Both the position numbers and the translations under genes were made by a program. Below, piece after piece: positions 35,765 through 44,791 of a stretch of DNA of 64,000 nucleotides. Origin of the DNA: Palsa-504 sp963818225. Its GTDB lineage: Bacteria > Actinomycetota > Actinomycetes > Streptosporangiales > Streptosporangiaceae. The notes below the pieces were generated by a model. It was not told the DNA's origin, searched no databases, and saw nothing but the letters and a program-made list of their open reading frames with translations. How positions within the stretch are numbered: position 1 is the first letter of the stretch; each line of letters begins with the position of its first letter. Location of the stretch: assembly GCA_963818225.1 (NCBI GenBank), contig CAWFRO010000011.1, positions 1,054,001 through 1,118,000 on the forward strand, written 5' to 3'.

Positions 35765-36151
35765 CAGCCGACAGGACTGACCGACTTGTGCACAGATGCT
35801 ACAGCTCCGTCGCGGGCTACTCGTAGTCATCTGCCGGCGGAAAGCCGGCTGCCCCTGTCCCGGTAGCGCTCGCGATCGGCGGCCTGCTATCCTGAGGCCG
35901 CCGAACGTTGCAGCGGGTTCGCCAGGCGCTGCTGTCAGAGGCCTGCCGCGCCGAGCTTGCCGGCTCGGACCTTCCGTACGCCGCGAGGCATGCCGAACGG
36001 GTCGCGGCCGGGCACGCGGGACAGCAGAGTTAGCCGTGCCGCGGCAGCTGGCCGCGGGCCGCTCGTGCTGGTGTCGATTTCACCGCGGGCCACTCGTGTA
36101 GGGGACGACGGGATCGCGCCACAGCGGCCCGGTAACTGAAGGGAGCATTCC
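35765..36151. other. Intergenic region with a possible gene tail
   Basis: One plus-strand frame ends with a protein-like stretch (RAELAGSDLPYAARHAER) before a TAG at about 36030. It has no start codon and is preceded by a stop. It may be the tail of a deleted gene, but no family is recognised. The last bases (GAAGGGAG) form the ribosome binding site of the DHFR-like gene. Confidence 0.4.
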
Positions 36152-36736
36152 ATGCGCTCGATCACGGTCACCCTGTGGGTCACCCTGGACGGCGTCGTAC
36201 AGGGTCTCGGCCGCCCGGACGAGGACACCCGCGGCGGCTTCACCCACGGCGGATGGGGCCGGCGGTACGACGACGAGGTGCTGGCCCGCGAGATGGCCCA
36301 GGGCATGTCCAAGCCAGGAGACATGCTGTTCGGGCGGCGCACCTGGCAGGACTTCACCACCGCGTGGAGCCACCAGACCGACGGCAACCCGTTCACCACG
36401 CGCATGAACGCGACCACCAAGTACGTCGTCTCGAGGACCCTGACCGACGCCAGCGCCTGGCCGAACTCGATTCTGCTGCCCGGCGATGCGGCCCGCACGG
36501 TGGCCGAGCTGAAGGCCCAGCCAGGCCGGGATCTGGGCATCGTCGGCAGCGTGTCGCTGGTGCGCAGCCTGCATGCGGCGGGCCTGATCGACCGATACAC
36601 GCTGGTGATCTGCCCGCTGACCCTCGGCAGCGGCGCGCGGCTGTTCGAAGGTCCCGCCCCGCTGACCGAGTTCGAGCTCACCAGCAGCGTCCCGACCACC
36701 AAGGGCGTGATCATCGCCCAGTACGCGCGCCGGTGA
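36152..36736 (+). CDS. Dihydrofolate-reductase-like protein (RibD C-terminal family)
   Basis: A 194-residue protein from ATG 36152, seven bases after GAAGGGAG. SITVTLWVTLDGVVQG at the start, GDMLFGRRTWQDF and LGIVGSVSLVRSLHAAGLID define the RibD_C/DHFR-like fold. NATTKYVVSRTL and LTLGSGARLF are also typical. These proteins bind NADPH. Most are not folate enzymes, and their substrates are unknown. It stands alone. Confidence 0.87.
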   Translation: MRSITVTLWVTLDGVVQGLGRPDEDTRGGFTHGGWGRRYDDEVLAREMAQGMSKPGDMLFGRRTWQDFTTAWSHQTDGNPFTTRMNATTKYVVSRTLTDASAWPNSILLPGDAARTVAELKAQPGRDLGIVGSVSLVRSLHAAGLIDRYTLVICPLTLGSGARLFEGPAPLTEFELTSSVPTTKGVIIAQYARR

Positions 36737-36909
36737 GGGGCCGATGAGGGCGGGACCGTTCCGGCGTCCGCTTGATCTCAGGTGCGGTTGAGGTGGCCAG
36801 GTGGCCGGGATGGACGCCGATCAGCTGCGGCCCCGGCCGGACGCACCTGCGGCCCTTGCGCCGCCCGCCGGCCGGGTCGCACGGCTGGCCGGGCGCGCCC
36901 GGTCGTCGC

Positions 36910-37181
36910 TTCTTCGCCGGTGCGGTGATCTGGGGCCCGTGGATGTCGCTGTCCATGGCGGTGCTCCAAAACGCCAGCCCGCGGGCCGCGCTGGCGCAGA
37001 GGATCGCGGCCCGCAGCTCGCTGCTTGTGATCGCCGCGCCGCTGGGCACCGCGCTGGGCGGGCCGATCGTGGCCACTCTCGGTGCCCGCGGCACCCTGCT
37101 CGCCTCCGCCTGGCCACGGTCGCGCTCGGGGTGGTCACCGCCGGCTTCCTGGCCGCGCGGCGCCGCCAGGCACGCCGGTAA
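36910..37181 (+). pseudogene. C-terminal remnant of an MFS transporter
   Basis: The frame gives a typical penultimate MFS segment (GPWMSLSMAVLQNAS, then SSLLVIAAPLGTALGGP and GARGTLLASA). The last helix (LATVALGVVTAGFLAARRR) continues in the next frame, requiring one added base near 37108. No N-terminal ten helices are present upstream. It is the stranded 3' end of a transporter gene, with a strong terminator 60 bp downstream. Confidence 0.65.
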
Positions 37182-37239
37182 CCGGCCCGGGAAACAGGAT
37201 ATCCGGCCGGGAAACACGGATATCCAGGCCGGGAAACGC

Positions 37240-37272
37240 GGAACCCCCCGGGCCGCCCGCCCGGGGGGTTCC
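37240..37272. terminator. Bidirectional hairpin terminator between converging genes
   Basis: GGAACCCCCCGGGC (37240-37253) and its exact complement GCCCGGGGGGTTCC (37259-37272) form a perfect 14-bp stem with a five-base loop. It lies just past the stop of the acyl-CoA synthetase gene on the minus strand. Upstream, CCGGGAAAC occurs three times at 37188-37238. Confidence 0.8.
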
Positions 37273-37287
37273 GTAATGGGGTGCCTG

Positions 37288-39482
37288 TTACTCGGTAATG
37301 ACCAGGACGTCCAGCGCTTCGATCTGGCTGCCGTTGACCCACAGCGGGTTGACTTCCAGTGCGCCCAGCGAGTCGCCCAGCGATACCGCAACGTCGCCCA
37401 GCTTGGTCACGGCCTCGGCCAGCGCGTCGAGGTCGACCGGCAGGCTGCCGCGGGCGCCCTTCAGCAGGGGGGCCGCCTTGAGCTCGTTGAACGCCTTCTT
37501 GACCTCTGCGGCGTCGACCGGGAGGACCCGCAGGCTGGTGTCCTGCATGATCTCCACCCAGACGCCGCCCATGCCGACCGCCATGACCGGACCGAAGGTC
37601 GGGTCCTTGGTGATGCCGACCAGGAGCTCCAGGCCGCCGGAGCGCATCGGCGCCACGAGCACGCCGTCGATCACCGCGCCCTGTACGGCCTTGCCCGCGG
37701 CGTAGACCTTCTCGAAGGCCGTCCGCACGTCGGCTTCGTTGTTCAGCCGCAGCGCGACACCGCCGATGTCGGACTTGTGAGTGATCTGCTCGGACTGGAT
37801 CTTGAGCACGACCGGGAAGCCGAGCCGCGTCGCGGCCGCGGCTGCCTCGTCCGCCGAATTGACCAGCTCACCCGGCACGATCGGCACGCCCGCCTCTTCC
37901 AGCAGCTGCCGCGACCTCATCTCCGACCAGGCACCCTTTTCCGTCACCTGACGGGTGGCGGCCGGCACTTCCGGAGTCAGGTTGAGGCTGCCCCGGGTGT
38001 CCAGCCACCGCAGCGCCCTTCCTACCGCCGCCACGCTCCCGTTGAGGCCGGGCGCGACATAGATGCCGTGCTCGAGCAGCTTCTCCATTCCCCACGCGCC
38101 CTGGTCGACCGCCATCATGGAGATCGGGACGACCGGGATGCGCGCGGTCTTCATCCGCTCGGCCACCCACGCCAGCCGGGGCTCGAAGCCTGGGCCAGGG
38201 GGTTGTCCGGCAGGGGCGCCGTGGGCGGGGCGTTGATGCCGGCGTACAGCACCAGGTCGATGTTGGGGTCCTCGATCACGATGTCGAGCGTCTTGTCCAT
38301 GGCGTTCAGCGTCTCGCCGCTCCGGCTGGCCATGGCGAAGCCCGTGACGTCCAGCGGGTTGCGCACGTTGGCGAAGTCCGGCAGCAGCGGGATGATCGCG
38401 TCGACGGACTTCTGCGTGAACTCGGGGATCTCCAGGCCCTCGGGATCGGCCGAGTCGGAGATGATGTCACAACCGCCGCCCGAGCCGGTCACCACGCCGA
38501 GCCGGCGGCCGACCCGGCCCTTCGGGAACGTGTTGTAGGCCAGCACGCCCGCCGTCGCGAACATCTCTTCCATGCCCTTGACCCGGATGATGTTCAGCTG
38601 GCGGAACGCCGCGTCCGCCACGGCATCGTTACCGGTCGCCGACCCGGTGTGCGCCATAGCCGCGGCCTGCCCGAGTTCGGTCGCACCCACCTTCAGCGCG
38701 ACGATCGGCTTGCCTGCCGCGTCGGCCCGCTGGGCGGCCCGCGCGAACGTGGCGCGGTCCGTGACCTCTTCCAGGAACAGGCAGATGACCTTGGTGTTCT
38801 CGTCCTCGACCATGTAGTCGATGGCGTCGGTGATGTCGATCATCGGCTCGTTGCCCATGGTGGCGACCAGGCTGAGGCCGACGCCCTGAGACTTGGCAAT
38901 GGTCTGAGCGATGAGCGCGAGAGCCCCGCTCTGCAACGCGACGCCTACCGGGCCGGGGATGAGCGGCGGCGCGATCGGCACCCCGTACGCCGGCGAGTTG
39001 GAGTGCACGTTGAAGAAACCGAGACAGTTCGGGCCCAGCAGCAGGATCCCGTGCGCTGCCGCCTTGGCCACCATGGATTCCTCGGCCGCGCGGCCTGGCG
39101 CGCCCATCTCGCGGTACCCGGCGGTGACCACCACGCCGTTGCGGATGCCCGCCGCGGCCATGTCGTCGAGGACGGATTCAACGGCCCCCTGCCCCACCAG
39201 GATGAACGTGGTGTCGACCGGCTCGTCCAGGTCCCGCAGGCTGCGGATGACCTTGCGGCCGAAGGCCGTATCGACCCGCGGGTGCACCGGGACGATCCGC
39301 CCGGTGAAGCCCATCGTCGCAGCTGCGCCCACCAGCGCCGTGGCCCAACCGGAGTTCTCCGACGCCCCGACCATCGCGATGCTCTGCGGGGTGAAGAACT
39401 CACGTAGCCGCTCTAGCGTTACGAGCTCACGTACCGCCTTGTGGTTAGCGGCCGCCAGCTCGGACTGGCCGGAATGGGTCAT
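37288..39482 (-). CDS. ADP-forming acyl-CoA synthetase (acetate-CoA ligase family), one-base frameshift
   Basis: From ATG 39482 the first frame (to 38151) holds the CoA-binding domain (SIAMVGASENSGWA) and the succinyl-CoA-ligase-like domain. The latter contains LLGPNCLGFFN, GVALQSGALA and MAHTGSATGND, the last with the His typical of the phospho-acceptor region. The second frame (38166 to 37288) completes that domain and gives an ATP-grasp domain (LLEEAGVPIVPG, FPVVLKIQSEQITHKSD, GVWVEIMQD). The shift lies near 38180, where CAGGCTTCGAG lacks one base. The joined protein is about 730 residues, normal for fused ACD enzymes that interconvert acyl-CoA plus ADP with acid plus ATP. A crotonase follows divergently, suggesting acyl-CoA metabolism. 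Confidence 0.82.
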
Positions 39483-39989
39483 GTCGGAGTGCTCCTTTTT
39501 CTAGCTTCTTGTCGAGGTCGCGCCAACAGCGGTCAGGCCCACGGCCTGACCGCTGCTCTGCCGTATTACGTCACGCATGGCACCCGGTCCGTGCCCAAGC
39601 TCCACCGGTCGCAGCACAAACTGGCCGGTCGAGATCATCTGCCTTCGCTCCGCATAGCTCGGTAATTCATTTCCCTCACCGAGTCGCTCTCCCGCGGGAC
39701 GGGCGGCCCTGAGTAACGGCGGCCCGCCGGCAGCCGGATAGAAAGGAATCTAAGTATGAGGTATCTCGATGTCAAGAGCCTGGCCTCAAATCACTAGCCT
39801 TCCGCACGGGTCGCATGCGGCTCTGGCCAGCGGTTCTCTGGCGGGCAGCCGGCGCGCGGTGGTCGCGCTGGCACCCTGCAGCCGGGTCATGGCACGCTCC
39901 ATCGCCGATGTCAGCCTCGCCCGCTTCCGTCCCGGTTGTCCTAGAGATAGTTCTACAACTTTGCGTAGCCGGGGGCTAGCCTGCGGGTC
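39483..39989. other. 507-bp intergenic region between divergent acyl-CoA genes
   Basis: No family-recognisable gene. A 13-codon frame from ATG 39756 to TAG 39797 has a clear ribosome binding site (GAAAGGAA); it may be a leader peptide or chance. A small palindrome AGTTCTACAACT (about 39949-39960) sits about 30 bp before the crotonase start and could be an operator. Confidence 0.45.
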
Positions 39990-40790
39990 ATGAGCAGTTT
40001 TGAGCTGGCCCGCCGCTACGACACGATCAGCCTCTACCGCGGCGGCGCCGCGGCGAAGCTGGAGCTCAACCGGCCGGACCGGCTGAACGCGCTGAACGAC
40101 GAGCTGGCCAGGCAGCTGCTCGCGCTCCTCCAGGAGGTCGGGGCGGATCCGTCGGTGCGCTCGGTGCTGATCACCGGCGCGGGGCGCGCCTTCAGCAGCG
40201 GCAACGACATGCTGCAGCCGGTTCACGGCGATTCCGCGGTGCGGAACCTGCTCAGTGAGGTCTATTACCCGATGCTCCGGACCGTGCGCGGCATGCCCAA
40301 GCCGGTCATCAGCGCGGCGAACGGCCCGGTGGCGGGCATCGGCGTGGCCCTGGCGCTGAGCGCTGACCTGGCCATCGCGGCAGAATCGGCATATTTCCTG
40401 CTCGCCCACGTCAATATCGGCGTCGCTCCGGACGGGGGCACGTTGCCGCTCGTCGCGTCGCGGGTGGGATTTGCCCGGGCGACCGAGATAGCGATGCTGG
40501 GTGAGCGTATCAGCGCGCCCCAGGCTCGTGACTGGGGCCTGATCAACCAGGTCTGGCCGGACACCGAGCTGACCGCGCGCGCCGAGGACCTGGCCCTGCG
40601 GCTCGCCAACGGCCCGACCAGATCGTATGCGGGCATAAAACGTGAGCTCAATGCGTGGACATTCGCCTCGATGGACGAGGCGCTGGAACTCGAGACCCAG
40701 ATCGTGGCCGAGCTCAGGGACACCGCTGACGCCGTCGAGGGACGCACTGCCTTCGCCGGGAAACGGGCTGCTCGCTTTAGCGGACGGTAA
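39990..40790 (+). CDS. Enoyl-CoA hydratase/isomerase (crotonase) family protein
   Basis: A 266-residue crotonase from ATG 39990. LNRPDRLNALNDEL, the oxyanion-hole segment GAGRAFSSGNDML and ANGPVAGIGVALALSADL are standard. The first catalytic Glu position is not clear, and the second acidic residue appears as Asp in GVAPDGGT, as in PaaG-like isomerases. It therefore may be an isomerase rather than a hydratase. It is transcribed divergently from the acyl-CoA synthetase, fitting a shared fatty or aromatic acid pathway. Confidence 0.87.
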   Translation: MSSFELARRYDTISLYRGGAAAKLELNRPDRLNALNDELARQLLALLQEVGADPSVRSVLITGAGRAFSSGNDMLQPVHGDSAVRNLLSEVYYPMLRTVRGMPKPVISAANGPVAGIGVALALSADLAIAAESAYFLLAHVNIGVAPDGGTLPLVASRVGFARATEIAMLGERISAPQARDWGLINQVWPDTELTARAEDLALRLANGPTRSYAGIKRELNAWTFASMDEALELETQIVAELRDTADAVEGRTAFAGKRAARFSGR

Positions 40791-40944
40791 CGGCCGTGCC
40801 CGCCGCGGCCCGTGCCGCCTTAACGAGACCTTCATGCTGCGTGGCTAGCCTCGCCTCTGGGCGCCAGCACCGGGCGCCTGACTCATAGCCAACCGAGAAG
40901 TTTCCTGCAGGAGGCTTCGAGTACGCAACCGCAGAATGGGTTTC

Positions 40945-41361
40945 ATGAGCAACGAATACCGAGACCGGATCCGCCGGGCCACGGCCGAGCGGGAACGCGG
41001 CCGGGCCAGGGTCCGCTCGGTGACCACGACGGTCACCATGGCCGGCGTGGCCGCGGCGGGCATCGTGGCGCTGACCCTGCCGGGGTCCGCGCACAAGGCC
41101 GCTTCCTCATCGACGTCGACCGGCTCTGGCTCATCGTCGAGCTCCGGTTCCACCAGCTCCGGCTCCGCCAACTCGGGCTCTACCAGCTCGGGCTCGTCAA
41201 ACTCCGGCTCATCCAGCTCCGGCTCGTCAAATTCCGGCTCGTCCAGCTCCGGCTCGTCGAACACTGGCTCGTCCAGCTCGAACTCAAACTCGGGCTTCAG
41301 CTCTGGTTCCGCTCCGTCCTCGAGTTCTGGCAGCAGCCAGGCCACCTCCGGCGGCTCATGA
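40945..41361 (+). CDS. Ser/Gly-rich membrane-anchored small protein, first gene of the ApbE electron-transfer cluster
   Basis: About 138 residues from ATG 40945 (ATG 40936 adds three). A basic cytoplasmic head (NEYRDRIRRATAERERGRAR) is followed by one helix (TTTVTMAGVAAAGIVALTL). About 85 residues of almost pure Ser/Gly/Asn repeats come next. The protein ends ...SSQATSGGS. The stop overlaps the apbE start (ATGA). In related clusters this place is often taken by an FMN-binding protein with the flavinylation motif D-x-x-[ST]-G-A-[ST]. Here only a C-terminal TSGGS resembles it, with Gln instead of Asp and Gly instead of Ala. It may be an exported flavin-carrying tether or a truncated FMN-binding protein. 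This is speculative. Confidence 0.65.
   Translation: MSNEYRDRIRRATAERERGRARVRSVTTTVTMAGVAAAGIVALTLPGSAHKAASSSTSTGSGSSSSSGSTSSGSANSGSTSSGSSNSGSSSSGSSNSGSSSSGSSNTGSSSSNSNSGFSSGSAPSSSSGSSQATSGGS
41191..41280 (+). repeat. Three 30-bp tandem repeats coding for Ser/Gly/Asn linker
   Basis: Near-identical 30-bp units start at 41191, 41221 and 41251 (each beginning GGCTCGTC), encoding GSSNSGSSSS-type decapeptides. Shorter serine repeats flank them. Length variation between strains is likely. Confidence 0.85.
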
Positions 41362-42401
41362 TGCCACCCGCCCGCCCGGACACGCGCGGCGCGGGCGCCC
41401 GGGCCGTGCCGACGCCCGGCTCCCAGGCGCCCGGCTCCCAGGCGCCCGCCGCGGGTACCGAGGATGCCGCCAGCTGGCGCGCGCTCGGCACCCGGGTCCG
41501 GCTGGTCGTCACCGACCCGCGATGCCTGGCCGAGGCCCGGGCCGTGCTCGAAGCCGACCTGGCCGCGGTCGACCTGGCCTGCAGCCGGTTCCGCGCCGAC
41601 GCCGAGATCCGCGGGCTGCGGGGCGGGCGCGGCCAGCAGGTCAGCCCGCTGCTGGCCGAGGCCATCGCGGTGGCGCTGCGGGCGGCCGAGCTGACCGGGG
41701 GCGACGTCGATCCTACTGTCGGCGCGGCCATGTCCGAGCTAGGATACGATCGTGATTTCGAACAGATCAGACCTGCCGGACCAGTCAGCCCGGTCACGGT
41801 CAGGACCGTGCCGGGCTGGCGCGAGGTCCGGCTGGAAGGCGCCACGCTGACCATGCCCGAAGGCGTCCAGCTCGACCTCGGGGCCACCGCGAAGGCCTGG
41901 GCCGCGGACCGCTCCGCCGCCCGGATCGCGGAGCGGGCCGGCTGCGGGGTGCTGGTCAGCCTGGGTGGCGACATCGCGGTGGCCGGCCCGGCGCCGGACG
42001 GGGGCTGGCGCATCCGGGTTCAGGACGTGACCGGCGAACCCGGCGATCCGCCGCAGGGCCCGTACGCGCAGGTCGCGATCCGTGACGGTGGCCTGGCCAC
42101 CTCCAGCACGGCCGCGCGCCGCTGGCGGCGCGGCGGCGACGTGCTGCATCACATCCTTGACCCGCGCACCGCCCGCCCGGCCGAGGCGGTCTGGCGGACC
42201 GTGTCCGTGACCGCGGGAACCTGCGCGGACGCCAACGCGGCCAGCACCGCCGCGGTCATCCGCGGCCATGCGGCCCTGGGCTGGCTGGCCAGCCTCAGCC
42301 TGCCGGCCCGCCTGGTCGACGCGACCGGAGCGGTGTTCACCGTGGCCGGCTGGCCTCGTGACCCGGGATCATCAGGTCGCTCAGAGCAAGCCCAGAACTA
42401 A
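41358..42401 (+). CDS. apbE: FAD:protein FMN transferase ApbE
   Basis: A 347-residue protein from ATG 41358. Conserved ApbE features are WRALGTRVRL, DLGATAKAWAAD, VSLGGDIAV, HHILDPRTARPA and VTAGTCADANAAST, whose Asp/Thr-rich segment binds Mg and FAD. The enzyme moves FMN from FAD to a Thr or Ser of a target protein, usually outside the membrane. An N-terminal Pro/Ala-rich region contains a GSQAPGSQAPA duplication. There is no classical signal peptide, so it may act in the cytoplasm or be exported differently. Overlap with the Ser-rich gene suggests that protein, or one elsewhere, is the acceptor. Confidence 0.92.
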   Translation: MMPPARPDTRGAGARAVPTPGSQAPGSQAPAAGTEDAASWRALGTRVRLVVTDPRCLAEARAVLEADLAAVDLACSRFRADAEIRGLRGGRGQQVSPLLAEAIAVALRAAELTGGDVDPTVGAAMSELGYDRDFEQIRPAGPVSPVTVRTVPGWREVRLEGATLTMPEGVQLDLGATAKAWAADRSAARIAERAGCGVLVSLGGDIAVAGPAPDGGWRIRVQDVTGEPGDPPQGPYAQVAIRDGGLATSSTAARRWRRGGDVLHHILDPRTARPAEAVWRTVSVTAGTCADANAASTAAVIRGHAALGWLASLSLPARLVDATGAVFTVAGWPRDPGSSGRSEQAQN

Positions 42402-42510
42402 CCTGCAGGATCCGCCGAGCGCGGGCACCGAAGATGGACAGCGTGAACACGGACCAAGCCGGCCGGCCCGACGGGACAGGAACAAGTGAGACAGGACAGG
42501 AACACGTGAG

Positions 42511-43161
42511 ATGAGCGGGACCACCGCGTTCTGGTACGCCAGCCGCGCCACCGGCGTCGTTGCGCTGCTGTTGCTCACCGCCGTCCTGGTCCTCGGCATG
42601 CTGGTCAACCGCCAGGGCCGCCTGCCCGGTCTGCCCCGCTTCGCCGTCACCAGCCTGCACCGGAACATCTCGCTGCTGGCCGTGGCCTTCATCGCCGTGC
42701 ACGTGCTGACCGCGGTGGCCGACACCTTCGTCAGCATCCCGCTGCTCTCCAGCGTCATCCCGTTCGCCTCCGGCTACGAGCGGTTCTGGCTCGGCCTCGG
42801 TGCGATCTCGTTCGACCTCATGCTCGCGCTGATCATCACCAGCCTGGTCCGCGGCAGGCTCAACCGGATCCTGTGGCGCGCCATTCACCTGCTCGCCTAC
42901 CTGTGCTGGCCGGTCGCGTTCGCGCACAGCATCGGCTCGAGCACTGACATGCAGCGAGGCTGGCTGCTCGACCTGGCCATCGGCTGTGCCGCGGCCCTGG
43001 CGGCCGCGATCATCTGGCGGCTGGCCAGCGCGGCCCGCCAGCTCCCCCGGGCGGCCCGGGTCGCCGCCGTCTTGCGTCAGCACGGCCCCTACGGGTCGGC
43101 GGCGACCAAGCCGATGCGGACGACGCGGACGCCTAAGGCCCCGGAGAGGCTCTCACGATGA
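42511..43161 (+). CDS. Ferric-reductase-like haem membrane protein
   Basis: A 216-residue polytopic protein from ATG 42511. Six helices are evident. Paired histidines in TSLHRNISLLAVAFIAVHVL and in RAIHLLAYLCWPVAFAHSIG are spaced as haem b ligands in ferric-reductase-like transmembrane domains. There is no FAD/NAD domain on this chain. It probably passes electrons through the membrane between cytoplasmic donors encoded downstream and an outer flavin. A direct repeat (ACAGGAACAAGTGAG/ACAGGAACACGTGAG) lies immediately upstream. It overlaps the NuoF-like gene (ATGA). Confidence 0.85.
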   Translation: MSGTTAFWYASRATGVVALLLLTAVLVLGMLVNRQGRLPGLPRFAVTSLHRNISLLAVAFIAVHVLTAVADTFVSIPLLSSVIPFASGYERFWLGLGAISFDLMLALIITSLVRGRLNRILWRAIHLLAYLCWPVAFAHSIGSSTDMQRGWLLDLAIGCAAALAAAIIWRLASAARQLPRAARVAAVLRQHGPYGSAATKPMRTTRTPKAPERLSR

Positions 43162-44561
43162 CGATGGCCCGGATGACGATGGCACAGATGAGCGGAACAG
43201 TGGAAGAACACGTGAGCGAAGCAGCAGGCGGGTCAGGCCGCCCGGCTCCTTCCGGACTGCCCCGCCTGCTGCCGCTGGTCCCGGGGGTCCCGGACGACCT
43301 GCGCGGCCACCTGGCCCGGTACGGCCGGCTGCCCTACCAGGGCGGCCCCGGCATGCTGATCCCCGGCGTCGAGCAGGCGGGCCTGACCGGCCGCGGCGGC
43401 GCCGCGTTCCCGGTGGCCCGCAAGCTGGGCATCGTGGCCCGGGCCCGCGGCCGCAAGGTGATCGTGGCCAACGGCGCGGAAAGCGAGCCGGCCAGCTTCA
43501 AGGACGCCGTGCTGCTCCGGGCCGCGCCCAACCTGGTCCTGGACGGGCTTCAGCTGGCCGCCGAGGCGATCGGGGCCAGCGAGGCCTACCTGTACGTGCA
43601 CGCCGGGCTCAGCCCGGAGATCGGCCGGGCCCTGGCCCAGCGGTCCGCCGCGCGCCTGGACCGCCTGCCGGTCACGGTCGCCGAAGCCCCGCCGCGGTTC
43701 CTGGCCGGCCAGGAGTCGGCGCTGGTGAACCGGCTCAGCGGCGGTCCGGCCGTGCCCACTGTCGTGCCGCCGCGGGTGTCCGAACGCGGCGTGGGCGGCG
43801 CGCCCACGCTCGTGCAGAACGTGGAGACGCTGGCCCACCTGGCCCTCGTCGCCCGGTACGGGCCGCGCTGGTTCCGCGCCATGGGCACCGCCGAGGAGCC
43901 GGGCACCATGCTCGCTACCGTGCACACCAGGGACGGCGCCCAGGTCATCGAGGCCGAGCTCGGCGCCCCGCTGCGGACCCTGATCCCCGCCGCGGCGGAC
44001 GTCCAGGCCGTGCTCATCGGCGGCTTCCACGGCACCTGGCTGCCGGGCGCCCTCCTGGACACCCTCACGCTGGACAACCAGGCGCTCGGGCGGCACGGCG
44101 CATCGCTCGGCGCCGGCCTGCTCGCGGCGCTGCCCGTCGGCCGGTGCGGCCTGACCGAGGCGGCCCGGGTGGCCCGCTACCTGGCCACCGAGTCGGCGGG
44201 CCAGTGCGGTCCCTGCCTCAACGGGCTGCCCAGGATGGCCGCCGCCCTGGCCGAGCTGGCCGGGGCCGGGCACCGCAGGCAGGCCCTCGCCGACCTGGAG
44301 CGCTGGACCGGACCGATGAACCTGGTGGCCGGCCGCGGCGCCTGCCACCACCCGGACGGCACGGTGCGATTCGTCCGCAGCACGCTGACCGTGTTCGCCG
44401 CCGAGATCGCCCTGCACGCCAAGGGCCAGTGCTCCGCCGTAACCACGGGGCCGCTAACCACGGGGCCGGTAACCGGGGCCGGTAACCACGGGGCGAGGGA
44501 CCGCGCGCCGTTCCTGCCGCTGCCCGCCGGCATGCCGACGACCGAAGACGACTGGACCTGA
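43158..44561 (+). CDS. NuoF-like flavo-iron-sulfur oxidoreductase subunit
   Basis: A 467-residue protein from ATG 43158; several ATGs follow closely. The FMN/NADH-type domain has GRGGAAF (78-84), VIVANGAESEPASFKD and LVQNVETLAHLALV, then an SLBB-like region. The C-terminal iron-sulfur domain has ESAGQCGPC (C350, C353) and GACHHPDG (C396). NuoF has a fourth Cys at the position taken here by A347. It is the probable cytoplasmic entry point for NAD(P)H or ferredoxin electrons to the membrane haem protein. The tail contains a TTGPLTTGPVTG repeat. Confidence 0.85.
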   Translation: MTMARMTMAQMSGTVEEHVSEAAGGSGRPAPSGLPRLLPLVPGVPDDLRGHLARYGRLPYQGGPGMLIPGVEQAGLTGRGGAAFPVARKLGIVARARGRKVIVANGAESEPASFKDAVLLRAAPNLVLDGLQLAAEAIGASEAYLYVHAGLSPEIGRALAQRSAARLDRLPVTVAEAPPRFLAGQESALVNRLSGGPAVPTVVPPRVSERGVGGAPTLVQNVETLAHLALVARYGPRWFRAMGTAEEPGTMLATVHTRDGAQVIEAELGAPLRTLIPAAADVQAVLIGGFHGTWLPGALLDTLTLDNQALGRHGASLGAGLLAALPVGRCGLTEAARVARYLATESAGQCGPCLNGLPRMAAALAELAGAGHRRQALADLERWTGPMNLVAGRGACHHPDGTVRFVRSTLTVFAAEIALHAKGQCSAVTTGPLTTGPVTGAGNHGARDRAPFLPLPAGMPTTEDDWT

Positions 44562-44564
44562 GCA

Positions 44565-44765
44565 ATGACCGGCACGCTGCGGGTGAACCCCATCAACTGC
44601 TCCGGGCACGGCGTCTGCGCTGAGCTGCTCCCCGAGCTTGTCACCCTCGACGAGTGGGGCTACCCGATCCTCGACCCGCGCCCGGTGCCGCCCGCCCTGG
44701 ATCAGGAGGCCCGCCGCGCCGTGGCCGCCTGCCCTGCGCTGGCCCTCAAGCTCACGCGTAACTGA
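44565..44765 (+). CDS. [3Fe-4S]-type ferredoxin
   Basis: A 66-residue protein from ATG 44565, three bases after the NuoF-like stop. Three cysteines (C12 and C18 in CSGHGVC, and C56 in ACPALAL) match the single-cluster actinobacterial ferredoxins that lack the middle cysteine and hold [3Fe-4S]. It ends the five-gene cluster and is the likely soluble electron carrier for the NuoF-like protein. Such ferredoxins also serve cytochromes P450; none is present nearby. Confidence 0.9.
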   Translation: MTGTLRVNPINCSGHGVCAELLPELVTLDEWGYPILDPRPVPPALDQEARRAVAACPALALKLTRN

Positions 44766-44791
44766 CGGGCACGCACCACGGCCCGTTCGGC

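Noticed and set aside
41191..41280. CRISPR-like 30-bp direct repeats
   Set aside because: The units are contiguous without spacers and encode Ser/Gly/Asn repeats in frame within a gene.
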